Part shown: in pieces, positions 1 to 7,626 of the stretch
Position numbering within the stretch: the stretch's first letter is position 1
Layout of the letters: every line of letters begins with the position of its first letter
Source: JAHJFW01 sp964595075
GTDB taxonomy: Bacteria; Patescibacteriota; Patescibacteriia; 2-12-FULL-60-25
Length of the DNA: 34,035 bases
Assembly: GCA_964595075.1 (NCBI GenBank)
Contig: CAZQNT010000008.1
Coordinates: forward strand, 1 to 34,035
Direction: 5' to 3'
The notes under the pieces: model-generated
The model's database searches: none
Told to the model about the DNA's origin: nothing
Seen by the model: the letters and a program-made list of their open reading frames with translations, nothing else
Position numbers and translations under genes: made by a program

Positions 1-11
1 GTATAGCAGAG

Positions 12-771
12 TCACTCTTTTTTCTTTAGCAAGCTTAAAAAGAAGATCGCGGCGGCCACGGAAACTACCGTTGGGCCGGTTTGGAGGTTGAAGGCGGAAG
101 CGATCCCCAATCCCAATGCGACGGATAAAACGCTTGCCGCAGCCGATACGACGAGGAATTTTCCTAAAGTATGCGTGAATTGACGGGAGATCGCGGCTGG
201 AATGATGATGAGCGCNNNNNNNNNNGAGGAATCGTAGCCCGAGTACCAGAGTCGCGGCGAACGCAAGGAGATAGTAAATGTTCAGTCGATTTACGTTTAC
301 ACCGGTAACTGTCGCGAGGTCTGAATTGAAAAGAGTCAAGACGAGTCCGCTGCGTTCTTTCCGGACAAAAAGAGTAATTGTCGCGGCGAGCAAGAGATAA
401 ACGGCGAGCGTCGTAAGCGAAACCGGAGACGCGCCTCCGAATAACGCTTCGATGATGTCTTCGGACGGAGTGACGAGCGCGCCGACGGCGAGCGCTGCTG
501 AAAAGATTACGCCTATAGTCGTTTCTGTTGAGAGATTCGTCCTGTCCTCAATTTTCCAAATCAGAACGGCGCCAAGCGCGAGCGCGACGGCGGCACCTAT
601 GACCGGCTGCACGTTATAGAGAATGGCGAGACCGAGTCCCGGCAACGCTATATGCGACATCGCGTCTCCTGCGAGCGTCATGCGCTTCATAAGCGCGAAT
701 CCTCCGACAAGTCCTGTTACGACTGCCGCCGCAAGCGCGAGTATGAGCGCGTAGATGTTTGTTTCTGCCAT
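12..771 (-). CDS. Metal ABC transporter permease (ZnuB/TroC family), interrupted by assembly gap
   Basis: This is the membrane subunit of a zinc- or manganese-type ABC importer. The first part starts at ATG 771 (MAETNIYALILALAAAVV) and is a run of hydrophobic helices with the family-typical AGDAMSHIALPGLGLA segment. The last part carries ALIIIPAAISRQF, the conserved segment near the C-terminal helices. Ten N bases at 216-225 separate the parts and put them out of frame. With the gap removed, the reading runs LVLGLRFL then ALIIIPAA, so the real gap is probably a multiple of three encoding only a few residues (inference from the family pattern). ATG 771 follows the ATPase stop codon after one base, so the two are translationally coupled. 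The metal cannot be decided from sequence. Reading this as a split pseudogene is unlikely. Confidence 0.88.
216..225. other. Assembly gap (10 N)
   Basis: Ten N bases lie inside the ABC permease gene. The round number suggests a scaffolding placeholder, not a measured gap length. Confidence 0.99.
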
Positions 772-772
772 A

Positions 773-1492
773 TCAGTGGCGGTCGTGCGCGTGATGACCC
801 TGAGCGTGTTGAACGAACTTATGAGACGGCGAATATAATTTTTCGAAAGTCGCCTGCGTCAGAACTTGTTGAGGCGGCCCGTAACATACCGCGTATTTAT
901 TTAGGCAGAGCACGGTGTTCGCAACATGTGGAATTACGCCGAGATCGTGCGATACCAGGATTATTGAAATGCCGCGCGTTTTCCGAAGATCGTTCAGTAG
1001 GTCGTAAATGTGTTCTTCGGAAAGTTCGTCGAGCGATGCTGTCGGTTCGTCGAAGAGTATTACGTTCGGATCTCCGAGAAGAGCGAAAGCTATTAACGCT
1101 TTTTGAAATTGTCCGCCGGAAAGATGGCCCATAGGGGTTTTGAGAGTTTCCGCGGGCAGCTCAACTGCGTTTAAGGTCGCGGCGATTTTTTCTTTCGGAA
1201 GCCGTTGAATGTCCGCCTTCGCTTCAAGCAGATTGTAGAGGTTTACCGGTAAATGCCTGTCAGCGTCGATTTTCTGCGGAACGTATCCGAGTCGCGCAGT
1301 ATCGTTCCATTTTATAGTTCCTTGATAGGGGATGAGTCCCAGCAATGTTTTTAAAAAAACAGTTTTTCCGGAACCGTTCGGTCCCACGACCGCCAAAGAC
1401 TCGCCTTGTTCAAGGTCGAAGCTGATGTTTTTGATAATCGTCTGATCGGCCAAAGAAACGGAAAGTTCTTTTACCGAGAGGATATTATTCAT
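773..1492 (-). CDS. Metal ABC transporter ATP-binding protein (ZnuC-like)
   Basis: This 239-aa cytoplasmic ATPase powers metal uptake through the permease encoded next to it. Visible motifs are Walker A GPNGSGKT (37-44), the ABC signature LSGGQ (124-128), Walker B VILFDE (144-149) and the switch histidine in SHD (181-183). The C-terminus is histidine-rich (HAQGHHAHDRH), which is common in zinc-linked proteins and hints at metal sensing or buffering. It starts 8 nt after the helicase stop codon and ends one base before the permease start, so it probably belongs to a helicase-ATPase-permease operon. The periplasmic binding protein is not in the window. Zinc is more likely than manganese because of the His tail, but this is not certain. 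Confidence 0.93.
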   Translation of the reverse strand: MNNILSVKELSVSLADQTIIKNISFDLEQGESLAVVGPNGSGKTVFLKTLLGLIPYQGTIKWNDTARLGYVPQKIDADRHLPVNLYNLLEAKADIQRLPKEKIAATLNAVELPAETLKTPMGHLSGGQFQKALIAFALLGDPNVILFDEPTASLDELSEEHIYDLLNDLRKTRGISIILVSHDLGVIPHVANTVLCLNKYAVCYGPPQQVLTQATFEKLYSPSHKFVQHAQGHHAHDRH

Positions 1493-1500
1493 ATCGATAA

Positions 1501-2775
1501 TTACCTTCTTCCAGGCCGTCGCCGTTGAAACCGTCTCGGCCCATTCGAGCGTCCGCCTCCAGCCCTATGAAAAGGTCGACCGGAAGCGCGCGGAGAATCT
1601 TGCTCGTATTGCTGAAGAGCTGCAGGTTGAAGGTGCGGAGGCAATTCCGGCAATCTGGAAACAGGAAGCATCGTGCGCGTCAGTCGTTCTATGTCTTTTA
1701 CGTCGCGCCGTTGATCCGGAGTTGCGAATGAAATGGCGCGACCGCTTTGTCCCGCGCGTCCGGTACGGCCGATGCGATGAATGTATTCTTCGGTGTGGTC
1801 CGGAAGGTCGAAGTTCACTACGAGCTCGATTCCTGTTACGTCGATTCCTCGCGCCGCAATATCCGTCGCTATGAGCACGCGGTATTTTCCATTCTTGAAA
1901 CCGCCCAGCGCGTCGCGTCTTTGCGCGAGCGAACGATCAGAGTGTATCTCGGCTGAAGTGTGTCCCATCTGTCGTACTGAGCGAGCGATCCTCTTTGCGC
2001 CGTGTTTTGTACGGGAAAAAACCAGAACGGTTCCGCGATATTCTTCAAGAAGTTTTTGCAAGAGCCGCAGCTTGTCTTCTTTTTTCACGAAAAAGACTTC
2101 TTGCGCCACTTTTTCAGCCGTTGTGCCTGATTTCGCTATCTCAACTCTGACAGGAAGTTTCATGTAAGACTCCGCGATGCGCACGATTTGCGTCGGCATG
2201 GTTGCGGAAAAAAGCATGGTTTGCCGATCAGTCGGAAGGCGCCCGAGAATTCGTTTTATTTGCGGCTCGAATCCCATGTCCAACATTCTGTCCGCTTCGT
2301 CGAGCACAAGGATTTTTACGTGATCGAGCCGTACGGTTTTTTGCTCTAGGTGATCGATAAGACGGCCGGGCGTTACGATTAACACGTGAGGAAGTTTGCG
2401 TATGTCCTGTATCTGATTGTACATGGACGCGCCGCCGATGAGCACGGCTGTTCGCAGTCCTATATGTTTGCCGATTTTTTGGAACGCCTCGTTTACTTGA
2501 AGCGCCAACTCTCGCGTTGGCAGAACAACGAGACCGATCCCGCTCGTCTGCGCCAGTCTTTGTATGAGAGGAATGCCGTAAGCAAGCGTTTTGCCGGTTC
2601 CGGTTTGCGCAATTCCCATCATGTCGGTTCCTTCTATAGCGATCGGGATTGATTTAAATTGAATTGGAGTAGGCACTTTGAACTTAAGCTGATCAAGGAT
2701 TTGCAGCAGTTTCGGCGCGATTCCCAGCCCGTAAAAACCGGGAGGAAGCATTGTGACGTTTGTCGGAGACGGCAT
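1501..2775 (-). CDS. DEAD-box ATP-dependent RNA helicase (RhlE/CshA type)
   Basis: This 424-aa RNA helicase unwinds RNA duplexes and probably acts in ribosome assembly or RNA turnover. The motifs appear in order: Q motif PTPIQ (35-39), motif I AQTGTGKT (56-63), PTRELA (86-91), TPGR (135-138), DEAD (159-162), SAT (190-192), the helicase C-terminal domain with ATDIAARGIDV, and HRIGRTGRAG. The last ~40 residues are basic and Arg/Gly-rich (GGGRSNGPRRFQRRRPGRR), a typical RNA-binding tail. ATG 2775 is supported by a promoter just upstream (TTGACC, 17-nt spacer, GATACT) that leaves a leader of only a few bases. Which helicase paralogue this is cannot be settled here. Confidence 0.96.
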   Translation of the reverse strand: MPSPTNVTMLPPGFYGLGIAPKLLQILDQLKFKVPTPIQFKSIPIAIEGTDMMGIAQTGTGKTLAYGIPLIQRLAQTSGIGLVVLPTRELALQVNEAFQKIGKHIGLRTAVLIGGASMYNQIQDIRKLPHVLIVTPGRLIDHLEQKTVRLDHVKILVLDEADRMLDMGFEPQIKRILGRLPTDRQTMLFSATMPTQIVRIAESYMKLPVRVEIAKSGTTAEKVAQEVFFVKKEDKLRLLQKLLEEYRGTVLVFSRTKHGAKRIARSVRQMGHTSAEIHSDRSLAQRRDALGGFKNGKYRVLIATDIAARGIDVTGIELVVNFDLPDHTEEYIHRIGRTGRAGQSGRAISFATPDQRRDVKDIERLTRTMLPVSRLPELPPHLQPAALQQYEQDSPRASGRPFHRAGGGRSNGPRRFQRRRPGRR

Positions 2776-2787
2776 GTTATTAAGCGG

Positions 2788-2816
2788 AGTATCCCATCTA
2801 TCGGGGCTTTGGTCAA
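2788..2816 (-). promoter_or_regulatory. Promoter of the DEAD-box helicase
   Basis: On the minus strand TTGACC (2816-2811) and GATACT (2793-2788) are separated by 17 nt. The -10 box ends 12 nt before ATG 2775. Confidence 0.6.
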
Positions 2817-2818
2817 TC

Positions 2819-2902
2819 TGTCATCCCCGCGTAGGCGGGGATCCAGACAGTGAAGAATACTCATTTTGATCTGGATTCCCGTCTACACGGGAATGACAAC
2901 TG
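2819..2902. repeat. Palindromic REP-like element pair (TCATCCCCGC type)
   Basis: Two imperfect inverted copies of a short palindromic unit face each other. The left copy runs TGTCATCCCCGCG..GGGGATCCAG and the right copy CTGGATTCCCG..CGGGAATGACA, with about 25 nt between them. Each copy is itself a small hairpin. It sits between the helicase promoter and the cyclase gene. A single related unit lies inside uvrA at 27226-27252. Confidence 0.85.
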
Positions 2903-3009
2903 TACAATAATCATAACTAACACATCACCTAGTTTGAAATATATCCTGCGATTATATGTGGGTCGTATTCGTAGCATTGCTAAAACCCGCAATTTTTGCT
3001 AGATCTGTG

Positions 3010-3015
3010 TATAAT
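3010..3015 (+). promoter_or_regulatory. -10 box (TATAAT) of the adenylate cyclase gene
   Basis: A consensus TATAAT ends 13 nt before ATG 3029. It overlaps the alternative ATG at 3014, which argues against that start. No good -35 box is visible. Confidence 0.5.
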
Positions 3016-3028
3016 GGACGCAAAACGT

Positions 3029-4000
3029 ATGGCAACCAGACACCTTACCGTGATGTTTACGGACATCAAGGGGTTTACGAATAAAACTTCGCACAAGACG
3101 CGCGAGGAATTGTTGACCATGTTGGAAGAGCACGAGCGGCTCGTCCGTCCGCTTTTTGAAAAATTCGGAGGCACAGTAGTGAAAACCATAGGCGATGCGT
3201 TTCTCGTTACATTCGAGAGTCCGACGGACGCCGTGCTTTGCGGAGTGAAAATACAGGAGGTTCTTCGTTATCACAATAAAACCGCGCATGAGAACGAAAA
3301 TATCGAAGTTCGCGTCGCAATAAACTCCGGCGAAGTCACGATCCGCGACAACGACGTTTTCGGCGAACCGGTGAATATCGCCGCGAGAATCGAAGGCATC
3401 GCTGAAGTGAACGAAGTGTATTTTACCGAAGCCGTTTATCTCGCGATGAATAAAAGTGAAATTCCAAGCGCCGAAGTCGGTTTGCGATATTTGAAAGGAA
3501 TCCCGAACGAGATCAAGGTTTACAAAGTTCTTCACGAGCCAAAAGACAAATTGAGCGGGATGTCACAATCGTCGCGAACAAGATCGTTTATCGGAGCGAC
3601 CGGAAAGAAAAAAACCGTTCCGCGATGGCTTTTGATCGCGTTAGCGGTTTTTCTTTTGTTTCTCGTGTTAAACGGCGCGGTCGATTTATTTAGATTGATC
3701 CTAATAATCGCCGCGTATTGTTATTTCGCTATTTCAATAAAAACTATCGCGGCAAGTTTTGGAACTAGCCGGTCATGGCTCGCATGGATTCCGCTTGTCA
3801 ACGTATTTTACGCCATCGCAATCGCGCGAAAACCGTGGTATTGGCACGCGCTATATTTGATTCCTTTCGTAAACTTTGTTTTCATCGCGCTAACTTGGAT
3901 CGCTATCGCGGAGATGAAGCGCAAACCGTGGTGGAGCGGACTGTTGATTCTAGTGCCGGGAATAAACTTTTTCGTACCGGGTTACTTGGCGTTTGTTTGA
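3029..4000 (+). CDS. Class III adenylate cyclase fused to a C-terminal DUF5684-like membrane domain
   Basis: This ~323-aa protein is predicted to make cAMP from ATP. The cyclase domain (about 1-180) has the two metal aspartates in FTDIKGF and TIGDAF. It has the adenine-selecting Lys (VVKTIGDAF) and Asp (DVFGEPVN), and the transition-state Asn and Arg in VNIAARI. All key residues are present, so it should be active. After a linker, residues from about 190 form several hydrophobic helices with paired WLAWIPLVNVF and LILVPGINFF motifs, resembling DUF5684-type membrane domains. The cyclase is therefore N-terminal and cytosolic, tethered by a C-terminal membrane part. ATG 3029 is chosen because the -10 box at 3010-3015 overlaps the earlier ATG 3014 and because family members begin close to LTVMFTDI. 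No cAMP receptor is seen nearby. Confidence 0.9.
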   Translation: MATRHLTVMFTDIKGFTNKTSHKTREELLTMLEEHERLVRPLFEKFGGTVVKTIGDAFLVTFESPTDAVLCGVKIQEVLRYHNKTAHENENIEVRVAINSGEVTIRDNDVFGEPVNIAARIEGIAEVNEVYFTEAVYLAMNKSEIPSAEVGLRYLKGIPNEIKVYKVLHEPKDKLSGMSQSSRTRSFIGATGKKKTVPRWLLIALAVFLLFLVLNGAVDLFRLILIIAAYCYFAISIKTIAASFGTSRSWLAWIPLVNVFYAIAIARKPWYWHALYLIPFVNFVFIALTWIAIAEMKRKPWWSGLLILVPGINFFVPGYLAFV

Positions 4001-4006
4001 GTAGAT

Positions 4007-4090
4007 CCTCCCCCTTACGAAGGGGGAGTTAGAGGGGGTCGAGCCCATTCGGAAGAGACCTCCCCTAACCCCTCCTTCGTAAGGAGGGGG
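4007..4090. repeat. G/C-tract inverted-repeat element (MITE-like), copy 1
   Basis: The element has two hairpins, CTCCCCCTT/AAGGGGGAG and CCTCCTT/AAGGAGG, which are inverted copies of each other around a central GAGCCCATTCGGAAGAG. It lies between two convergent genes, where it could also terminate transcription. The related elements at 25854-25956 and 26597-26646 share the pattern CCCCTCCTAACCTCCCCTTA. Confidence 0.85.
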
Positions 4091-4114
4091 ATTGTACAAA
4101 TGCATAAGTCCTAG

Positions 4115-5776
4115 TTAATGTGTTTTATCCAAATGATCGAACGCGTACTTCAGACTTGATCCTGTCTTTTTGCCAGGGTTGAAAATTCCGTCAGGGTCGA
4201 AAATGTTTTTTGTTTCTTCGAAGAGCGAGTAGATTTTTTTGCCGTACATTTTTTTCAGAAACGGACTGCGGATCAATCCGTCGTTATGTTCGCCCGTGAT
4301 AGTACCGTTATATTCAAGCACGAGGTCGTAAACTTTTTTACAGAGATCTTTGATAATCAGCGGAGTTTTCGGATCCCCGAGATCCATGAGCGGAATAATG
4401 TGGAAGTTTCCGTCTCCAACGTGTCCTGCGACGGTGAAGAGCAGGCGAGTGGAGTCGAGTATCTTGTATAGTCGCGGAAGGAATTTCGGGAGATATTCCG
4501 GCAAAACCACGAAGTCGTCTATGAACGGCGCGGTACGGAGTCCGCGCATGTGTTTGCGCAGAAGATTGAAACTTTCGCGCCGCACGGTCCAATATTTTTC
4601 CGCCTCCCGTTCGCTTTTCGTCACGCGCGTTTTTATATTGAACTTTGCCAAACTTCGTTTAGCCGCGATCGCGGCTTTTTCGCATTGTTCCGGCGTATCT
4701 CCTGTGAACTCCGCGATCAAAATAAGCTTAGGCGCTCCGCCTGATATTCCCATAAAAAACTCCGGAAGAAACTGCCAAGCAATTTTAAGCAAACCGGATT
4801 TCATTTGTTTCGCGAGGTCAGGCAAAAATTTCATCGCGACTTTGAGCGTGTTGTCGTCGTAGGACTCGAAACATTCGGGTTTGAATCGCAAGACGATGTT
4901 CGCGATTTTTGCAACGTCTTTCATGTCCCGCAGAAAAATAACGAGAAGTCTCGAGTGCGGTTTTGGTTTCACGAGTCCGAGCGTCGCCTCCGTTATTACG
5001 CCGAGCGTTCCTTGCGAACCGGTAATGAGTCTAGTCAGATCAAACGTTCCTTTGTCGCGATTATAGACGTTCCATAGATAATATCCGGCGGAATTTTTTG
5101 AGACATTCGGTTTTGCGGACATTATCGCGTCGTAATTGTCGTTTATGAGCGCGAACATGCGTCGGTAGATGTCTCCTTCGGCGTCGTATTGATTTTTCTT
5201 TTTTCGCAGTTCCTCTATCGAGAGCGGTTCAAAAACGCGCTCTGTCCCGTCTTTTATCACCATTTTAATCCGTCTCACGAAGTTTTCCGTTTTGCCGTAA
5301 GTAGGATTTTTTTCTCCGCCGGAATTGTTTGCGACCATGCCTCCGATGGCGCAGATTTCCCGCGACGCGGGATACGAAGGAAGCAGAAGTCCGCGTTTGA
5401 GAGTATGTTTTTCAAAATCGCGATAGTATACTCCGGGTTCGGTCACGGCAAAATCTTTTCCAATTTTTTTCAACCGGTTCATGTATCTCATCATCGAAAC
5501 TACGATTGAAGCCGAGAGCGGCCCGCCGGACATATCCGTTCCGGCGCTTCGCGTCGTTATTGAGATATCCTCTCCGGCGCGTTTGCTTGCCGCAACGAAC
5601 GCGACTAGCCGCCGTATATCCTCCGCGTCTTTCGGAAAAACCACTATCTTCGGACGAACGCAAAACAAACTCGCGTCTCTGCTGAATTTTTCCAGCGTCT
5701 TATCGTCAATCGCCACGTCGCCGCGAAAAAAAGTTTTGATGCGGGATTTAAGTTCGTTTCGTATTTGAGTAGTCAT
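4115..5776 (-). CDS. FAD-binding oxidoreductase, GlcD / D-lactate dehydrogenase family
   Basis: This 553-aa FAD enzyme probably oxidises a D-2-hydroxy acid such as lactate or glycolate. The N-terminal PCMH-type FAD-binding domain (about 38-270) has RSAGTDMSGG (76-85) and GGMVANNSGGEKNPTYG. The C-terminal FAD-oxidase domain has GHVGDGNFH, GEHNDGLIRSPFL and IFNPGKK. No FeS-cluster domain is fused, so its electron acceptor is unknown. The start at 5776 fits a TATAAT ending 8 nt upstream, predicting a leaderless mRNA. It is transcribed towards the convergent cyclase gene, with a palindromic repeat between them. It appears to be a single-gene unit. The exact substrate cannot be told from sequence. 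Confidence 0.92.
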   Translation of the reverse strand: MTTQIRNELKSRIKTFFRGDVAIDDKTLEKFSRDASLFCVRPKIVVFPKDAEDIRRLVAFVAASKRAGEDISITTRSAGTDMSGGPLSASIVVSMMRYMNRLKKIGKDFAVTEPGVYYRDFEKHTLKRGLLLPSYPASREICAIGGMVANNSGGEKNPTYGKTENFVRRIKMVIKDGTERVFEPLSIEELRKKKNQYDAEGDIYRRMFALINDNYDAIMSAKPNVSKNSAGYYLWNVYNRDKGTFDLTRLITGSQGTLGVITEATLGLVKPKPHSRLLVIFLRDMKDVAKIANIVLRFKPECFESYDDNTLKVAMKFLPDLAKQMKSGLLKIAWQFLPEFFMGISGGAPKLILIAEFTGDTPEQCEKAAIAAKRSLAKFNIKTRVTKSEREAEKYWTVRRESFNLLRKHMRGLRTAPFIDDFVVLPEYLPKFLPRLYKILDSTRLLFTVAGHVGDGNFHIIPLMDLGDPKTPLIIKDLCKKVYDLVLEYNGTITGEHNDGLIRSPFLKKMYGKKIYSLFEETKNIFDPDGIFNPGKKTGSSLKYAFDHLDKTH

Positions 5777-5784
5777 GAGGGAAA

Positions 5785-5790
5785 ATTATA
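5785..5790 (-). promoter_or_regulatory. -10 box (TATAAT) of the FAD oxidase gene, leaderless arrangement
   Basis: A consensus TATAAT on the minus strand ends 8 nt before ATG 5776. No clear -35 box is seen. A second TATACT lies just upstream. Confidence 0.55.
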
Positions 5791-5815
5791 TATAAGTATA
5801 ACATTTTTTTCGATC

Positions 5816-5994
5816 TGTCATCGCGAGCCACAGCAGTGGCGTGGCAATCTTCCTCTCTGTCATTGCGAGCCACAGCAGTGGCGTGGCAATCTAATAGAAG
5901 AAATTATTACTCTTATTAGATTGCCGCGTCGTTGCTACTCCTCGCAATGACAGTCGGGAGTGATTGCCGCGTCGTTGCTACTCCTCGCAATGAC
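5816..5994. repeat. Four copies of a ~35-bp interspersed repeat, two in each orientation
   Basis: Copies at 5816-5850 and 5858-5892 read TGTCAT(C/T)GCGAGCC..GTGGCAATCT on the plus strand. Copies at 5918-5952 and 5962-5994 read the same way on the minus strand (TGTCATTGCGAGG..GCGGCAATCT). The two orientations differ in the central bases but share both ends, so the block can fold into a long hairpin. With the palindrome at 6004-6049 this fills the gap between the divergent FAD oxidase and MFS genes. No gene is seen in 5777-6095. Confidence 0.92.
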
Positions 5995-6003
5995 GTAATT
6001 AAA

Positions 6004-6049
6004 ACGATCTACACAAAAAGTGCCTATAGGCACTTTTTGTGTAGATCGT
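6004..6049. repeat. 46-bp perfect palindrome
   Basis: The left arm ACGATCTACACAAAAAGTGCC is followed by TATA and its exact reverse complement, with no mismatch. The central AAAAAGTGCC/GGCACTTTTT part looks like a bidirectional terminator hairpin. It sits just upstream of the MFS promoter between two divergent genes. It may be a terminator, a protein-binding site or a transposon-derived end. Confidence 0.97.
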
Positions 6050-6062
6050 CGCGCGTGAATCG

Positions 6063-6089
6063 TTGTCTGTGTTTCATAAGTGTTATAAT
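6063..6089 (+). promoter_or_regulatory. Promoter of the MFS gene, leaderless arrangement
   Basis: TTGTCT (6063-6068) and TATAAT (6084-6089) are 15 nt apart, somewhat short. The -10 box ends 6 nt before ATG 6096, so transcription would start at or next to the start codon. Confidence 0.65.
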
Positions 6090-6095
6090 TGTTCG

Positions 6096-7268
6096 ATGAA
6101 CCAACGTCCTCGCATCCCCCGTAACGTCCTTGTCCTCGCATTCGTCGCTCTCGCGTCCGGCTTTGGGCAGGATTTGATCGCGCCGATATTGCCGGGATAT
6201 CTCACTTTGCTCGGACTTAGCCGCGCGAATATCGGGTTGATAGACGGGCTTTTGCAGGGCGCGACCAACGTGTGCAGATTTTTGTCCGGTTGGATTTCGG
6301 ACAGGATGAAAAAAAGAAAGCAAGCTATCTTTTTGGGTTACGCTCTGTCGTCCGTCAGCCGGCCTCTGCTCGCGCTCACATCCGGATTTGCCGCGATCGC
6401 GGCTTTGCGGACGATCGACGGAGCCGGAAAGGGGACTAAAGACGCGCCGCGCGACGCGCTTATAGCCGATGCCGCCGAATCCGGCGCCAGAGGACGCGCG
6501 TTTGGATTCCAACGCATGATCGATACGGCCGGATCCGTTCTGGGTCCATTGGCGGCGTTCGGGATTTTGCTTTTATTCGTTCCAAGTATCGCGACGTATC
6601 GCTGGATTTTTGCTCTTTCCGTCATTCCGGGCGCCATCGCTCTTGGCTTGATTTTTTTCGGCGTGCGAGAAAAAACCGCGATAAAGAGCGCCGTGAAAAC
6701 CGCCGCTCGTCTTCCTGCGAGATTTTGGATTTTCACGTTCGCCATGTCGTTCGCCATGCTCACGAAAATAAACGACTCGCTGTTTCTCGTCCGCGCCGAA
6801 GATATCGGAATATCAAAAGCGTGGATTCCGCTTTTATTCGGCGGATTCACGCTTCTGTACGCGTTACTTTCTTATCCTATCGGAATATGGAGCGACCGAA
6901 TCGGAAAATTGCCTCTGCTCGCAGGCGGTTGGATAGTTCTCGCGTTTACGGAGTTCGGTTTTTCTTTTGATCCGTCTCTCGGCGCCGCGCTCGCGCTGTT
7001 CGCGTGTTACGGATTATTTTTCGCGCTGACCGAAGGATCAGGCCGCGCGTTTATCGCCGACATAGTCTCAAGCCAATCTCACGGCAAAGCATACGGCGCG
7101 TATTACACATGCGTAGGGCTATCGCTCATAGCCGGCGGCTATCTTCTAGGCAATATCTGGGATCGCGAAACACCGGAAATCGCTTTCCGGATCGCGGCCG
7201 CCGGTTCGCTTATCGGCGGACTGGTTCTTATTTCTTTGAAATATACTTCCAAAGCGCGGCGATACTGA
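6096..7268 (+). CDS. Major facilitator superfamily transporter
   Basis: This 390-aa integral membrane protein has about 12 hydrophobic helices and is probably a drug or metabolite exporter of the MFS. The loop after helix 2 contains SGWISDRMKKRKQ, the MFS signature between helices 2 and 3. The conserved DGAGKGTKDAPRDALIADAA and RGRAFGFQRMIDTAGSVLGPLAA segments place it in the subfamily with the GKGxRTAPRDAL loop. A second GIWSDRIGKLP loop follows helix 8. ATG 6096 is used because TATAAT ends 6 nt upstream; an earlier in-frame ATG at 6063 lies inside the promoter. The substrate is unknown. Its 3' end overlaps the convergent 41-aa gene by 41 nt. Confidence 0.93.
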   Translation: MNQRPRIPRNVLVLAFVALASGFGQDLIAPILPGYLTLLGLSRANIGLIDGLLQGATNVCRFLSGWISDRMKKRKQAIFLGYALSSVSRPLLALTSGFAAIAALRTIDGAGKGTKDAPRDALIADAAESGARGRAFGFQRMIDTAGSVLGPLAAFGILLLFVPSIATYRWIFALSVIPGAIALGLIFFGVREKTAIKSAVKTAARLPARFWIFTFAMSFAMLTKINDSLFLVRAEDIGISKAWIPLLFGGFTLLYALLSYPIGIWSDRIGKLPLLAGGWIVLAFTEFGFSFDPSLGAALALFACYGLFFALTEGSGRAFIADIVSSQSHGKAYGAYYTCVGLSLIAGGYLLGNIWDRETPEIAFRIAAAGSLIGGLVLISLKYTSKARRY

Positions 7269-7353
7269 GGATCGTAAGAACCCAAAGAAGTATCATGGTG
7301 AGCCATCCGAAACCGGCTCCGTATCCCATCATGTTGTAATAATATGACATCAT
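7228..7353 (-). CDS. Small membrane protein (41 aa), copper-island partner
   Basis: This short frame starts MMSYYYNMMGYGAGFGWLTM and continues as one hydrophobic helix (ILLWVLTILSIAAL) with a WKYISKK end. Small Met/Tyr/Gly-rich one-helix proteins of this kind are often encoded beside copper or heavy-metal ATPases, so a role in metal handling is plausible. It starts 4 nt after the stop of the DUF2892-like gene, which supports co-transcription and translation. Its 3' end overlaps the end of the convergent MFS gene. Function is unknown, and the overlap makes it slightly uncertain as a gene. Confidence 0.7.
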   Translation of the reverse strand: MMSYYYNMMGYGAGFGWLTMILLWVLTILSIAALWKYISKK

Positions 7354-7357
7354 ATTT

Positions 7358-7564
7358 TTATTGATTCTTGTTATCTATTTTAAATGCGGTGTGAAGCCAG
7401 CACCAAGCGGTGAAGCTCTCGATGAGAGCCACCCATCCTACGAATAGGATGATCCAGTTCATCAAGTCGAAGTCGTAACTCGGAGCCCATGGGCCGAGCC
7501 ACCAAAACGCAAGCGCGAACCGGAGCACGCGATCGAGTTTTCCTAAATTATGTTGCATACACAT
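7358..7564 (-). CDS. DUF2892-like (YgaP-type) small membrane protein
   Basis: This 68-aa protein begins MCMQHNLGKLDRVLRFALAF and has two hydrophobic helices. The N-terminal NLGKLDRVLR followed by a hydrophobic stretch is typical of DUF2892 inner-membrane proteins. The biochemical role is unknown; relatives are often found beside metal or sulfur genes. It lies 62 nt downstream of the CPD-type ATPase and has its own possible promoter (TTGAGC, 17 nt, TAAAAT), then leads into the 41-aa membrane protein after 4 nt. Start at ATG 7564, with ATG 7558 as an alternative. Confidence 0.82.
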   Translation of the reverse strand: MCMQHNLGKLDRVLRFALAFWWLGPWAPSYDFDLMNWIILFVGWVALIESFTAWCWLHTAFKIDNKNQ

Positions 7565-7590
7565 TAGATAAGGATTTAGAGAATAAGGTT

Positions 7591-7619
7591 ATTTTATCAA
7601 GGATGCTTTTTTCGCTCAA
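7591..7619 (-). promoter_or_regulatory. Promoter of the DUF2892-like / 41-aa membrane protein pair
   Basis: On the minus strand TTGAGC (7619-7614) is followed after 17 nt by TAAAAT (7596-7591). The predicted leader before ATG 7564 is about 20 nt. Confidence 0.55.
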
Positions 7620-7626
7620 GGCGAAG

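Noticed and set aside
5816..5994. Possible CRISPR array
   Set aside because: Only four units, in both orientations, with unequal short spacing and changed centres. There are no cas genes nearby.
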